Assembly: GCA_018398815.1 (NCBI GenBank)
Contig: CM031601.1
Span: 32,685,380 to 32,749,379, forward strand
DNA from: Conus ventricosus
Lineage: Eukaryota; Mollusca; Gastropoda; Neogastropoda; Conidae
DNA length: 64,000 bases
Direction of reading: 5' to 3'
Positions 21,334 through 33,119 of the stretch are shown piece by piece (position 1 is the first letter of the stretch; each line of letters opens with the position of its first letter). The notes beneath the pieces are model-generated. The model was not told where the DNA came from. It saw only the letters and a program-made list of their open reading frames with translations, and searched no databases. The position numbers and the translations under genes are program-made.

Positions 21334-22160
21334 CTACTGCGACACACAACAGAGAAATGATTCAGTTTTCCACAACTGCGACACGTTTTTCCTTTGCTGG
21401 ACAGTCATTTCCTTGATGAGAATCCCTACCACATCTGTTGCATTTGTTACTGTATCCACCTCCTCTGCCTCCCGTGAAGCCGAGTGATGACCAGGATAAC
21501 CTATTGTTTGCCACGCATTGTTTACTTTGTGTGTTGCTGCCGTGTTGAGGCCGATCAGTGTTGCCATGGGCGCTGCCCTGGTAACCACCATGACCACCTC
21601 GCCTAGAACCACGCTGTCCGTGGACTGCATCTACGTGTGAAGATGATGAGCGCTGAGCAGACAACTGCTGCTTTACTAGTTCATGCTGACGTGCTATCTG
21701 AGTAGCCTCTTTGAGTGTCAGTGTGGCTGAAGTTGTAACTTTTCTGATAGCTCCCTATCTAGTAAGCCTACAACAAGCCTGTCACGAATAGCTGATTCCT
21801 TTCTTGAAATTCTGCGTGTTCTGCGAGATCGTAGAGAACACGAATGTAGGTCTCTACGTTTTCTCCCTGTTGTTGAGTACGTTGGTGAAAAACTGCACGC
21901 TCGTGAATTACATTCACCTTTGGTGTGAAATGTTCATTGAAAGTTTGTTCACATTATCAAAAGTTGTATTCACAGTAATTTCAAAGTTGCGTAAATTTTT
22001 TCTGCCTCTGGTCCCATGCTATATATCAGGGATGATACTTGAATATCAAATGATTTCTTTGATAGTTCAGCACAAGTATGATATCTTTGGAAGCGCTGTC
22101 GCCATGTTGGCCATGCTCTGGCGCAGAAAAGTCGAACGCTGAAGGCGGTTTGAAAGACAT
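21334..22160 (-). CDS. Gypsy Gag with CCHC knuckle (copy 2, frameshifted)
   Basis: 21362-21664 encodes the Gly/Arg/His-rich Gag tail with the nucleocapsid knuckle CNRCGRDSHQGNDC (CX2CX4HX4C), followed by a Lys/Arg-rich end. The capsid-like portion lies at 21664-22160 but is out of frame at several places. The protease follows to the left at about 21100-21240. Confidence 0.75.
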
Positions 22161-22339
22161 GAATGCAAATGCTGCTCCAGACAATGCTATGTCGACAGAT
22201 ACTGACTAACTGAAATAAAAGTACGTACCTTCACAATCCACAGTGCACCGTTTTCACAGTCATTAATTCTACTTTCTATGCATGACACATTTTTTACCAC
22301 TGTTCGCCGCTGTTTACTGCTGTTTTACCGATGCCACCA

Positions 22340-22545
22340 TGTAACATTTCTTGCGTACTCAAACCAGGCAATACGCAGGAACACTATGTTGTTTTGTGAT
22401 CTAGTATATTCTCATTCTGGACAAGCTGGGGTGAGTTGTTTTCCAACCAAACACGAACGCTTTCAGCGCATGCGCGATACATACATGTGTGACTATGTGC
22501 ACGGCAGATAGCGACGTGCCTATGTGCACGGTCACCACATGCTAC
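22340..22545 (-). repeat. Gypsy 5' LTR (copy 2)
   Basis: About 206 bp, same sequence as 3063-3268. It marks the gag-proximal end of the element; transcription would start here and run leftward. Confidence 0.9.
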
Positions 22546-22848
22546 ACTGGCTAAAAGACTCCAGGGATCATCCGAACAGCCGAAGCATTTGACACTACGG
22601 CACAAATGCATCAGCTGGGGATGAACATTACGTGTGTGACCGTTTTTGATTACCCCCGCCACATGGGCAGCCACACTCCGACTTGGGGGATTTGGGAGAC
22701 TGATAATGTTATGCTAGGGCTTGTCACGACTGAAGACAATCCCCACATAAACTATGCAGAGCATAAACACATTTTGATGTAGCCTTGGTGTTCTGGCCTA
22801 TGTCAATTGGTCTGACACAGCCTTAAGCCAAGGCGTATCCGCCATCAT

Positions 22849-23725
22849 CATTTGATGGTTCTGATAGTTCTCTTTCCGTACTCCCTGCTATGCCACCTCG
22901 CAGTGAGTTGATGGCTTGTAGGGCTATGCTGCTAGTTGCTGTTAATATACGCAGCTTGGTCGCTGTTGTAGTTTGTTACTTTTAGAGATTATTTTGTTTG
23001 TTTTGTGAAATTACAATGTCTGTCTTCCGTTTTCAGTGAAAAGACACTTTGGTTCGCGTGATTTCACAGAAGAAAATGTAGATTTTCAAGAAAATATTCC
23101 TTACAATTGAAATCTACAACATATAATCCGATCCCTGAAAATTTTTATGATAAAAGAAATAAGAACAAGATGAGAAATAGAGAACATTTTGGATTATTCT
23201 CGTCAATGGCGAGATGTCCGCCATTTTATCACGTTGACGAAAACGAAAACCGACGAAGCCTGATTGTACAATATATTGGTTTTTAAAAACATTCGTGGGA
23301 CTTTTTTTTCTTATTTGGTTTTACTTCTTGTTGATTTAATTTGGAATTGTTGATTCGATGTCGTTGTAAAGGATTTTGTTGCGCTCCGACTTGCAATATG
23401 CATATCGAGAAACGTGGACGCCCTGAAAACAGTGGCTGGTACAAAAACTGGCTCCAATGTGAGTATGATTCAGAAATTCTCATCATTCTGTCTTCACTCT
23501 TGTCAAGTCACAAAGTACGCTACCAAGACATGTAAATAGTAGTATCGAGTAAAACGATAAAGTCTGATAAGTTCAGTCCGTGCCAGAGAGTCCTAGTTTC
23601 AGTTTCATCAAGGACTACAATTCACGTGGCACCGGCAATTGCCTGACTTCTTTCTTTGGGTGTCCACTTTCATCGAGTTGAAGATTCTGACACTTTTGTG
23701 TGTATGGCCGTTTTTCATCCCGCCA
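22849..23725. other. Flank between SINE and piggyBac insertion (copy 2)
   Basis: Counterpart of 3594-4446. It includes the same possible exon-like frame as copy 1, here interrupted by small indels. Nothing further recognised. Confidence 0.5.
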
Positions 23726-24485
23726 TTAACCTCTTGGCACTGCACTGTTTGGTTTTGTGCACACCACATACTGCACATATTCTAGACTTGGCAGAGTGCG
23801 ATAGGTGGGTAATGTAATGACCACCTCCTGACTTTCACATACATGCAAACATAGGCAAACTATATACTGTTGGAAAGAGGAGAGATTCAGCAATCCAAAA
23901 AACATAAAATTGCTGTTTACCTTTATTCTGGTGAGTGTAGGTATCCAGTGTATAATGCATGTTGAAGGCACACAGCGTACTCCAGAAATATTGTTTCCAG
24001 GAAAAAAAAAAAAGGGAAATCACAAATTCACTCCAAATAATGTGATATTATGAAAATGAACTGTTATAACTGTTTGTCCACATAGAAAAAAAATCCACAA
24101 GATGTGTGAAGTCTCTTGCAGTTGATAATTGGCTCACATACAAACCCTGCCGGTCAGTCAAATCAACAACAAAAAATGGCGGTATTTCAAGAAAACTTGG
24201 AAAATGTAGAAAAGTAAGCTGTTCATGTCTCTTATTTGTCCTGGTTATAGAAATAGCACAAACTTCTCACTGTCACTTCTTGATCAGTATTGATACAAGT
24301 TTATCATTGGTGACCTACAAAAATCTGATTTTATACACAATATATATTCAGCGCCAGCTTTTTCCTTCACACACATAATCCATACAGGAACACATTCAGG
24401 CTATCTACAACATCTACACACACACTGCATCTTGGAACCCAAACATAGGCAGGAACAGAAGCAGTCCAAGCAGCATCAAAAATGC

Positions 24486-26112
24486 TCACAAGTTCTCGTG
24501 GTATGGATGGAAGCATGGAACGCAGAACCCCAAGTCGCATGCAGCACACTCATAACGAGACCGCTTCCTGGTGGGATGTCCTGCTGCACAATTCCTCACA
24601 CGTGTACCAGCAATTTTGGTGAGCTTGTGGGGGTTGACAGCACCAGGCTGAGGGTCAGCAGGAGCCACTTGAAGAGGTGGATTGGCACGGGCAGCGGCTA
24701 TCTCTGCTGCTGTACGCTTGCGACCATTCCTCTTTGGAGGAAAGTAGTTTTCCAGCGAGGGCCTCAACCACTTGCACCATGAACTTGTGACGAGTCAGCT
24801 TGGGAACCTGGTTAGTGTTGTTGTCGTACAAAATGTATGCATTCAGAAGGGACCTCCCAAAAAGTGAGAAGGCCACCTTTAGTGTCCACTTTATGGTGCG
24901 ACGCTCAGCCAGGTACTTGTACAGCCGAGCATCGCTCAAGTCAACTCCGCCCATGGAGGCATTGTACTTCACCACAATGTTTGGCCTTCTGACCGCATCC
25001 CCCCCTCCTGTTTATGACATTCTGGTAACCTGCCCTGGACAGAGTACTGAGGAGGATGGGCTTCTTCCCACCATCTTTATACACCACACACAGCAGGTTA
25101 CCTTTTCGACGTTCAGCGACTTCATGGTTGCCAAGCCGCTGGTTGATGGCCTGTCTTGGTAGGCCCAGCCTGTTCTGTCGAACTGTCCCTGTTGCATATG
25201 TGGCTCTATCAAACAGGTCCTGGAACAGCACAGGAGAGGTGAAATAATTATCCACCCCTAGGTGGTGGCCCCTGTCCAGGAGGTCAGCGTCCTGAGGAGA
25301 TCCATCACCAGCCCGTATGTGAAGCCCCTTGGGTGTGGCGGCTCTTGCGGGTCTTTCCCTTTGTAGACCTGGAAATGTCTGGTGTAACCGTTGACAGAGT
25401 CACAAACACACCACAGCTTGATTCCAAACCTTGCATGTCGCTTCTGTGGCATGAACATTCGCAGGTGTGGTGTTTTGCCTTTGAATCCAAACCATGGATT
25501 CGTCGATACTGATGTCTAGACCAGGATGGTAATGGTGCATGAACTTCATATTGAAGTGATCTATTAGCGGCTTGATCTTGAAAAGCTTGCTTGCTGGATC
25601 CCCATCAAGCTCATGTGCAGGTCTGTTGGCACTGTTGAAATGCAAAAACTTCAAAAGCAACAAAAATCTGTCACGGTTGAAGTGGGTGACAAACCAAGGA
25701 GTCGACTCGCTGGGGTGGCTGGTGTCCCAGTATGAACTGATAGTAGACTTTTTTATGAGTCCCATATTGAACAAAAGTCCAAGGAAGGCCCTCATCTCAA
25801 TTTCTGTGGTTCCCCTTTCCTTATCCAGCTGTGGACATTCGAAGAGGGATGGTCAAGGAGGTACTGAGCGTGGTCATTGATCCAGTCTTGAGCATAATCG
25901 TTTTGTCTCTGTCACGATCCTCTGGATGAATCGTGGCGTGAAAAACAAGTTCATGTAGTCCAACGGATCAGCATTAGGTTGTGGGCATGTTTGGGGCCTG
26001 GTGCAGCTGTGAAAGGAATCTCAGCAGGGCCAGCATCCTCTCCATCACACGCATCCAGAACGGCTGTCCTGGCATGTCATCCTCCTCCTCAGACTCTCCG
26101 TCATCACTCAGG
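24486..26112 (-). CDS. piggyBac transposase, exon 2 (frameshifted)
   Basis: DDE transposase (Tnp_1_7 type) that cuts and pastes at TTAA. 25400-25795 contains MRAFLGLLFNMGLIKKSTIS, the RDRFLLLLKFLHFN block and DISIDESMVWIQRQ with the first catalytic D. 24941-25255 contains MDNYFTSPVLFQDLFDRAT (second D). 24655-24975 contains VKYNASMGGVDLSDARLYKY (third D) and SLFGRSLLNAYILY. The C terminus, 24486-24660, is a cysteine/histidine-rich domain ending FCVPCFHPYHENL. Several indels split these frames; as written it is not translatable in one piece. Confidence 0.85.
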
Positions 26113-26755
26113 TCTGCAACAGAATAATGAAAAAAATACAGCTATATTATTATTCTCATAGTGTAAATAGTTCTTTTTACTTCATTCACTGTAAAAATCA
26201 ACTTACTAATACCTCTGACACAGTCTGGGATATAAATGTCTAATATTGCAGTTTATTTTGTGACGGCAGCAATTATTTGGGGGAAAAAAAACCCACTGAA
26301 ATATAAATAAGATGATTCTAATGTATACAGTAATTATAGTCAGAATAGTGGCAATCATGCTGCTAACACTAGAAAATAATCATGCAAACAATAAACTTGT
26401 GTAAGCATGAAAACAAAAGCCGTATATAATGCCAGCTTTTTGTCATCTTCAGTGCCACGCCCACATCCATACAGTAATTCAAAACAAACACCTAACGCGA
26501 CCCCAGTTCTCCACAAAGACGGCTGCTTTACCACACTATCTCTAATGCATGCCTAAACTACTCTTTCTAAGTATTTTTTTTAAAAGTTATTATAAGTATT
26601 CCAGTCAAAAATGTATGCAATCCAACTGGTACATGAGCTGTCACTATGTAAACAAACATGAAGCAAAACGGATCGCAAATTCATTACTATTCGTAGCCAA
26701 GTGCACAGTCACTGAGAACAAAATGTGCTGCAAAGCAGAGCAAGTCAAATTACCT

Positions 26756-26862
26756 TCATAATCTCCGTCGGAATTGCTGTCTCCGATCGATTCATCACTT
26801 GTATCGTGAGGAATGTTGTCGTCCTCACTGTCGCTCTCCATTTCTGGTTGGATGTCGCACAT
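26756..26862 (-). CDS. piggyBac transposase, exon 1
   Basis: Starts MCDIQPEMESDSEDDNIPHD at 26862, an acidic Ser/Asp/Glu-rich segment typical of the N terminus of PGBD-type transposases. It ends at a GAAG|GTAATT donor (intron from about 26755). The intron of about 640 bp ends at a TGCAG acceptor near 26113. Exon structure is inferred from splice signals and from the acidic segment continuing on the other side (SDDGESEEEDDMP). Confidence 0.65.
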
Positions 26863-27096
26863 TGCATCAAGAAAATTCGGAAAAATCAGCTCAAATCGTC
26901 AGTGGTTCGCGCAAAAAAATGTTAGCAGACGCCTCCGAAGAACAAGGAAACCGAGGCTGTTGATTGGCTAAAATAAAATCTCCGTGCTAGTTCGCTGTGC
27001 CGAAGTTTACCGGGCTCTTCAAATAGGGCCAATATAGTGGCCTCTAGTACTCGACCGTAGAGCCAATATATTGGCTTCTCGTGCTAAGAGGGTTAA

Positions 27097-27469
27097 GGCA
27101 GCCATACTCCATCATCAGGGAAGGTGCATGGTATGTGTAACGGATTACCATCAGGTCTTTCCAATCTCACACCCATTACTGGCATTAGTTTATATAAATG
27201 TCTGCTGCTATACCCTTTTTCAAAGTCTATCCTGGACAGTTTTTTTTCACCAAGTTGTTTCCTATCATACTTTGCTAGCCCACATCCATCAGGCTTTTGA
27301 AACAAAGATTACGAAGTCACCCAATTGTAATATTTAGTCTTTTGGTGGTACTTCTAGTTTCATGTAAAATAGTCTGTGGGTGGTATTTCTAGTTTCACGG
27401 AGACACAGAACATCAAGGTCACATGCTAGTTTTTCAGTTGTTGAGATCCTCTTTCTGGCACTGCAGCAG
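27097..27469. other. Flank between piggyBac and Polinton-like left end (copy 2)
   Basis: Counterpart of 4448-4829. The last nine bases (27461-27469, CTGCAGCAG) recur directly outside the right end of the Polinton-like element at 45648-45656. Confidence 0.6.
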
Positions 27470-27717
27470 AGAATGTCTTTATGCGGGTTCAAGACCACCC
27501 ATCTTATTTTGCATGAAAACCCCCCTTTTCACATACAAATCACGTCCTTCTCATATCAGTTTTGGCCAAAATCAGAACCTGTTTCACAAAAAATTAACAC
27601 CCCAAAACCTCTAAAAATTGACGTAATCGTCAATTTAAAACGGGGGCCTTACGTGCAAGATAAGATTTGGTGATCGTGAACCCGCATAAAGACATTCTCT
27701 CCAAGGACATAAAAATT
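27470..27717 (+). repeat. Polinton-like left terminal inverted repeat
   Basis: Identical over nearly all of its length to 4830-5077 and to the reverse complement of 45400-45647. The outer AGAATGTCTTTATGCGGG pairs with an inner CCCGCATAAAGACATTCT, so one strand of the repeat could fold into a large hairpin. Confidence 0.93.
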
Positions 27718-27831
27718 ACGGGACAACTTGCAGCTCTTCACGAACAAAGGATCTTTTAGGGGCAGGCTTTTTAGAAGAGAGGCTCTCTCTTAAATAATAT
27801 ACGGGAGGGGTTGTTTTCATAATTCGCTAAA

Positions 27832-28660
27832 TTTAATATACGTCAAACGCTCCTTATGGGGTCTGTGGCTCTATCTAACATCGCCCTCCGCTTCTCCAGG
27901 AGCATACAAGTATCTTACTTTTACCCCAAACGGCAAGAGTTTTTCCCCTGCAATCTTCGTAATGCTAATTTTTTTTAATTTGATTGCGTTCAATGGTTTA
28001 AGGCCTGTTGCTTTAAATTCTTCATTGTTCATGGCACGTAAGGCTGCTGGCAATCTCCTAACATTCTGTGTTACGCGTTCTGTCCATAATTTTCTGTGAT
28101 TTTGATGGGTTTAAACGGGACGTTCAGCTAGATTCTTATTAAAGTTTTCTACTAGGGCTTGTGATTGATGGTTGCCTGGGATCCCTCTCTTAACTGTAAC
28201 ATGTGTTTAAAAACAGTGGTTTACAGAGCCTTTAAACTCTTTTCCATCATCAACCTGGATCATCCTTGGATACTTTAATGGACCTCGCTGTATATTTGTT
28301 GTAAAGACCAAAACCCACAGCAGTTGGCTTTTATCCGTTTAAAAGGTTCAGCGTCTTTGTATCTTGAAGCCATGTCAACAACTGTCAGAGCATACTTAAA
28401 TTTTTTTCTTTCTAACTTTGTCATGTGGAAGATCAGCAAGTCCATCTGGGGGGGTGTCTTTTGGAACTGAGTTAAAAATCTAGGTCTTATTATTTTTTTT
28501 GGGGGCAGGCAGTTATATTTGCCAAATTGCCTGTTTTAAAAGCCAGTCTTTGCATCTGATTCAGAAAACTTAGCAGCTTTACTCAGTTTTTCAATAGCGT
28601 CTTTCCTTTCCATACCCTTTAGGAGAATAATATATTTTGTACTTCGTATTGTCCATAAGA
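27832..28660 (-). pseudogene. Polinton-like integrase (copy 2, many indels)
   Basis: Counterpart of 5186-6016. Recognisable blocks remain (AALRAMNNEEFKATGLKPLN at 27871-28053) but numerous one-base indels break the frame. The in-frame TAG after the N-terminal domain (about 28481-28483) is shared with copy 1. The local sequence has many extra or lost bases in G, A and T runs, suggesting low consensus quality here. Confidence 0.8.
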
Positions 28661-29600
28661 AGGACTGTATTTTAATTTGTATTTTTAATTGTTTTTTAGA
28701 TTGTTTGTGCAAGAATATAGATTGCTCCCATAGCACCAAAATAAAACCAATTTCTGCTTTTTCTGTTCCTCAGATGGTTCTAAAAGTCAGACAGTTCTGG
28801 CGGCGGCGATGTTAGAAACTTCTTTCTGTTACTAAGTAATTACTCATTCATTGCGTCATCAACGTCTGAAAAATGTGTGCTCTGCAGGGCCCCTGTTTCT
28901 CTTAACTTTTTATTAATAAAGTCAAAGTGAGCAATTCGTCTTTTCTCAAAACCCGTCTCTTGCCTTAGCTAAATCTTCTATTGCCTTGTTATGACGTTCT
29001 CTCTCTTCATCGGACCTCAATTTATAAACATATAATTGCTTCCCGAGAAGGCTAATGCATTAACAATAGTCCTCCCACCATCAGAACCAATCCAGACATC
29101 TTTTATAAATCAATATTTCTAGATTATCTTTCTATGTATTAATATTTTTGGGATAATCCCCTGTGTAACAAGAAAGTCTTTTGACGCAATCCCCGCAGTA
29201 ATTACAACTATAACCTTAACAACGTCCTCAATGTCTAACCTTCCTAGGTCGGCTGGGCTCATTTTAAACATGTTTTTTTTTTTAACACACTATAGCCTAT
29301 ACTAAAGGCCCCTAATTACAGCAGAGTGGTAAATTTGTATTGATAATCTTTTTTTCAATCATCTTTTTATTAACTAAAAAAATAATTAAAATTTAAACAT
29401 AATACGAAAGACTGTCTATGTGCTTTTTAATCAAATAATCTTTTGTTGTTAAAGCTAAAAATAAGGTTGCAACTAGTTTTGGCGAATCTTCTATCTTTCC
29501 CATGTTGGGGCGGTTTTATTCCTAACAAACATTTTGCAAGGGTTGAATAAAACTATAACACCAACGATAGGCACTGCATAATTAACAACGTTAAACTCAT
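28622..29600 (-). pseudogene. Polinton-like left-end small genes (copy 2, indel-broken)
   Basis: Counterparts of the 159-residue protein (28622-29099), small membrane protein A (29131-29362) and small membrane protein B (29372-29600). All three are frameshifted here. The start of protein A reads ATGATTG instead of ATGAGTG. Gene order and spacing match copy 1. Confidence 0.75.
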
Positions 29601-29637
29601 GGTTTTAAAGTATTATATTATTTTTTATTGCTTTTTA

Positions 29638-30191
29638 AAAGGATTGTGGACGAATATTAAAGTGTGAGGAGCAAGCAGACTACTCCCTAGACCACTGCCA
29701 TAAAGAAAGATTTACTCTCTGGCTGCGTGTGGAAAAACTAAACAGTATTTAGGGGTTGAACTAAGTATTGAACAGATTCAACAATTGTCTACATCAGACG
29801 TTGAGAAGTACTACGCTAGGTACGAGCACAGCTAGGGTCAAAAATGGTTAGATCAGTGGGACAGACAATGATTAGTTTATATGCTAAGTTAGTAAGTAAG
29901 ATGGCGCCGGTTGATTCAGAGAAGATTTAAAATATGACTTATCACAAGATCCAGTTTTTAAACAAGTCCTAGAAACTCTTGCGTGTGACATTTTTTACAG
30001 ATTTGGGACATTGTTATGCCCATTCATCATGGGATTAATTACTTTTAATCATATTAATTTTGATCATATTAAATTTAATCGCAATAAAAAAAATGACGCG
30101 ATCAGGAGAAGAAGACGCCGCAGGCCCTCCGCAGGAACTTCCGCAGGAGCAAATGTACCAAAATGATTACCACAAGTAAATGTACCACAAG
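29638..30191 (+). pseudogene. Polinton-like plus-strand genes (copy 2, indel-broken)
   Basis: Counterparts of 6993-7510 and 7450-7540. The first has lost its ATG (AAAAGGATT instead of AAAATGGATT), the second starts at about 30092. The sequence then meets the Gypsy-2 LTR at 30192. Confidence 0.7.
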
Positions 30192-31543
30192 TGAGTAAGG
30201 AGCGTGAAACCTCTCACAAAAGGCATTAGACGTTGGAGACAAAGGGACATTGTACGTGGTATACAAATAGGTAATTGACCAATTAACCAGGGACGTTACC
30301 CACCGCACAGGGCCCGAAGTGGTCAGATGACAAACAACACTAGGAGAGAGTTGGGACCTGCCTGGTGGCGAAAGGGGGAAGGGTTTTGTAACCACTACGA
30401 CCTGGGGCCCCAAGTGAGCGCTAAATGCTCGGTAAAGCTGAGGTTCTTGTGTAAACAGTCAGTGAAGAGCAGGGGGCCTTGGATTTGTTCAGATGGTATT
30501 GCCGTGGGGTCACTGTGTTGGTTCTATTGTCAGGCTGGCTGAATGTGTGTGGAGGTTTGTAGTAAACCCTCCTTAAGATAATTACTGTGTTAACTGACCA
30601 CCGAAGTCGGCGGGAATTTCGATGTCCATCTGGGGCTAAGTGTGTGTTTGTAATCAATTAGGTAGGGGTGTGTGTAAATGCTGATGTGTGTGGAATGTAG
30701 CGAGTGGAGAATTCAGGGTACTTGTGAACTAGGGGTTTGAGAAGCAGGTGGAAAAAGGGGCATGGCCCGAAGGGGAATCCTTTGTTTCCCTCCCTATATA
30801 AACTGAGGGAGAACAACGTGTCGGTGAGAAACAACACCAGGAGAGAGAGAGAGAAGGCAGAGGAGAGAGAGAGAGGAGAGGAGTGAGCAGGACAGAGAGA
30901 GGGTCGAGAGAAACGTGGTTGGGAGATAGAAAGAGACAGCAAGGTCTTAGATTAAAGACAGCTGGAAGAGAAGGAAAACTAAGTTTGAAGCCCAGAGGTG
31001 GTGAGACAGACAAAACTGAATTTGAACCAGAGGTGGGTGAAGAAGACGAAGAAGAAGAGTTCGACGTCGAGATCCAGAGACGACCACGAAGACCCAGTCT
31101 GAAACCTGGAGCCAGTCAAACCAAGGGCATCACATCAAGCAGTGCTGAAGAAGACGTGAAGGATTTTTTTTCAAAAACTGTGGTGTGGTGTGAAAGCGTG
31201 GTTGTGTGTGTGAAAACCGGGCCCAGGTAAGAAGTCATTTTTTTATAACCCGGGATTAGGATGTATTGATCTTTTATGTTTTGATTTTTCATTGTGTGTG
31301 ATTTGATTGTAATGATTAATTAAAAGTAGCATAGAAATTGTATTTCTTGTTCTCAGTTCGTGTTAGGAGAGAAACGAATGCGTGACATCCCATTCCCAGA
31401 GAGGGGTTTGAATGTTTGGGGGTGCGCATGAGTGTGCATTTTCGTGTATGAGTGCAACGATACCCTTGGTGTGTTAAGCCTGACTAATAATACATCAACT
31501 TAGTGCACTTAAGCAATACCATCACGATTTCCCCGTCCTGGCA
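30192..31543 (+). repeat. Gypsy-2 5' LTR
   Basis: About 1.35 kb, near-identical to 34324-35688. It contains CTATATAAACTGAGGG at about 30792-30806 (probable TATA box of the LTR promoter), followed by a GA-rich leader and a glutamate-rich open stretch (EEDEEEEFDVE) of doubtful meaning. Confidence 0.85.
30792..30806 (+). promoter_or_regulatory. Probable TATA box in Gypsy-2 LTR
   Basis: CTATATAAACTGAGGG-type sequence in the U3/R region, at a plausible position for the LTR promoter. In the other LTR the same place reads CATTTTAAATGAGGG, i.e. altered. Confidence 0.5.
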
Positions 31544-31934
31544 AAGTGGCGAGCCTCCCAGGATTGCATGGCCCAATTTAGTTTCAGGAGGGAAACAAAG
31601 TGAGTACTAGAGTAGTATGGGGCGAACCCGTCCATTTAAAGTATTTTTAATTAGCTCTTCTAATTATTTCCTTTAGTTCTTTGAGTGTTTGAGTATTGAC
31701 TTGTGTGTAGGGTGTTTGTATTAATCAAAGGTCGTTCAGAGAAACAAAGAACGAGGTTTCTAGTCTTTAACTCTCACAGAAGCTGTGGTTTAAGATTAAG
31801 GCTCCTTGTGTTGGAACATTACCACTGGTTGGTTTGGTACTCGTCCCGTTTTAGTAGATAAACTTTTGTACCAACTTTTTCAAGGTCTATAAGAGTAACT
31901 GTTTTAGTGGAGCTAAAACATATAAGAAAAGAAA

Positions 31935-33070
31935 ATGGCTGAAGAAAGTTTTACTCCCTTTGGGAACTGATTTGTTTAGGGGAGAAACTGGGATATACAG
32001 GAGAGGAACTGCGTAGATTCATTGAAGCTCAGCAGAAGATGAGAGAGATGAAAGGGCTGAAAGAAGGAAGTTTGAAAAGGAACAGCTCGATGCTGTCAAA
32101 AAAAACTCGGGATGCGAGGCTGAGGGGACTTAGACTCGAAACTGCTGCGCCGAAGGCGAAAGCAGATGCAGGTGTGCAGCGCCAGAGCTAAAGCAGATGC
32201 AGAGAGGGCGAGAGCAGAAGCAGAATCGGAGATTTTAGCCAAACAAATTGAGTTGGAAAGAATAAAGTCTGAAAATCGCAGTGAAATGGGCCCACCAGTT
32301 CTGAGTCAGTAGGCCGCAGACAAAGTTGCGCACCTAGATTTAAAAACTCCCACTGTTCAGAGAAGAAATGATTCAATCGACGCCTATATCAGTCGGTTTG
32401 AATCGGTTGCCGAGCACGAGGGCTGGCCCGAAGATGACTGGGCAATAAACCTGTCTGCCTTGTTGACAGGTCGTGCGTTACACACAGTTTCCACCTTACC
32501 CAAAGGTGTTTCAGAGAGATTTTGACAAGTGAAACAAGCGGTGCTAAAGGCATATGATTTGACTGAAGAAGGTTTTAGGCTTTAAGTTTCGCGGGGCCCG
32601 AGAATCGAACAGGGTGAGACATACACACAGTTCGGGGTTAGACTGGACCACTATTCAACAAAGGGGGTAGAACTTAGCGGAGTAGACAGTGATTTTGAAG
32701 GCCTCAAGACACTGGTGATAAGGAACAGATACTTGATGGTTGTGGGACGGGCCTTACCTTTCCACATTAAGGAAAAAGGTGCAACCACAATAGCTGAGGT
32801 AACTTCAGACGGCAGAGACTTACCGGGAAGCGAGGCGTGATTTGCCTGAACAAGAGGAAAGCCGGAAGCATATTCAGAGGATGGCAGGCCAGCAATTTAC
32901 TCACATATTTAGTCAGTAGTTACACACCCCTAGGCCCCCGGGTCACGTGAGCAAACAAGGGTGAAAACCAATAGCCCCGTGGCTAGGAATGAGCGTACCT
33001 GTTTTTTGTGTGATAAGACAGGACACTTTGGGTAGAGATGCCCATTTAGACCTAGAAAGCAGCAGCAATG
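31935..33070 (+). pseudogene. Gypsy-2 Gag (multiple frame breaks)
   Basis: Plus-strand Gag remnant. A Lys/Glu/Arg/Ala-rich coiled-coil-like N-terminal part (GYTGEELRRFIEAQQKMRE) is followed by a SCAN-like capsid region (VQRRNDSIDAYISRFESVAE, then DWAINLSALLTGRALHTVS) and a CCHC knuckle (CFLCDKTGHFG, with the last C across a stop). Stops and shifts at about 31970, 32190, 32315, 32525 and 33030 prevent translation. This Gag differs completely from the Gag of the first Gypsy element, so the two belong to different lineages. Confidence 0.75.
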
Positions 33071-33119
33071 AGGATCAGGCCAAGAGAGAGGCAGATAGAA
33101 AAGATGAACAAGATGACAG

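Larger units (their letters stand above)
17778..22545 (-). mobile_element. Complete Ty3/Gypsy element (copy 2), about 4.77 kb
   Basis: LTRs at 17778-17977 (3' LTR) and 22340-22545 (5' LTR), TG..CA ends. A polypurine tract AGGGGGAGA (minus strand, 17978-17986) abuts the 3' LTR and TGG follows the 5' LTR. Order on the minus strand: gag, protease, RT, RNase H, integrase. All domains are identifiable but are split by many one-base indels relative to copy 1, so it cannot encode a continuous polyprotein as written. About 5 bp of CCTGG flank both sides. Confidence 0.92.
17737..22848 (-). mobile_element. (AAC)n SINE-like element interrupted by Gypsy (copy 2)
   Basis: A 12-bp direct repeat ATCCGCCATCAT at 17737-17748 and 22837-22848 brackets the SINE. 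Its (AAC)n tail is at 17749-17777 (as GTTGTTGTT on the + strand) and the rest is at 22546-22836, with the 4.77-kb Gypsy element between. The uninterrupted relatives at 15985-16301 and 47809-47955 show the SINE as continuous across the CCCTGG|CT junction. So the SINE is older than the Gypsy insertion. Confidence 0.85.
23726..27096 (-). mobile_element. piggyBac element, 3.36 kb, inserted at TTAA
   Basis: Flanked by TTAA at 23726-23729 and 27093-27096; copy 1 of the block has a single TTAA at the same place, a perfect empty site. Terminal inverted repeats are CCTCTTGGCAC on the left and CCCTCTTAGCAC (reverse complement of the right end). A subterminal palindrome AGCCAATATATTGGCT is at 27061-27076. 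It encodes a minus-strand transposase in two exons. Because copy 1 lacks it, the insertion is younger than the duplication, or is a haplotype difference. Confidence 0.95.

Noticed and set aside
30883..31230. 115-residue Glu-rich protein
   Set aside because: Lies inside the Gypsy-2 LTR leader; the second LTR copy has a broken frame, and no family is recognised.
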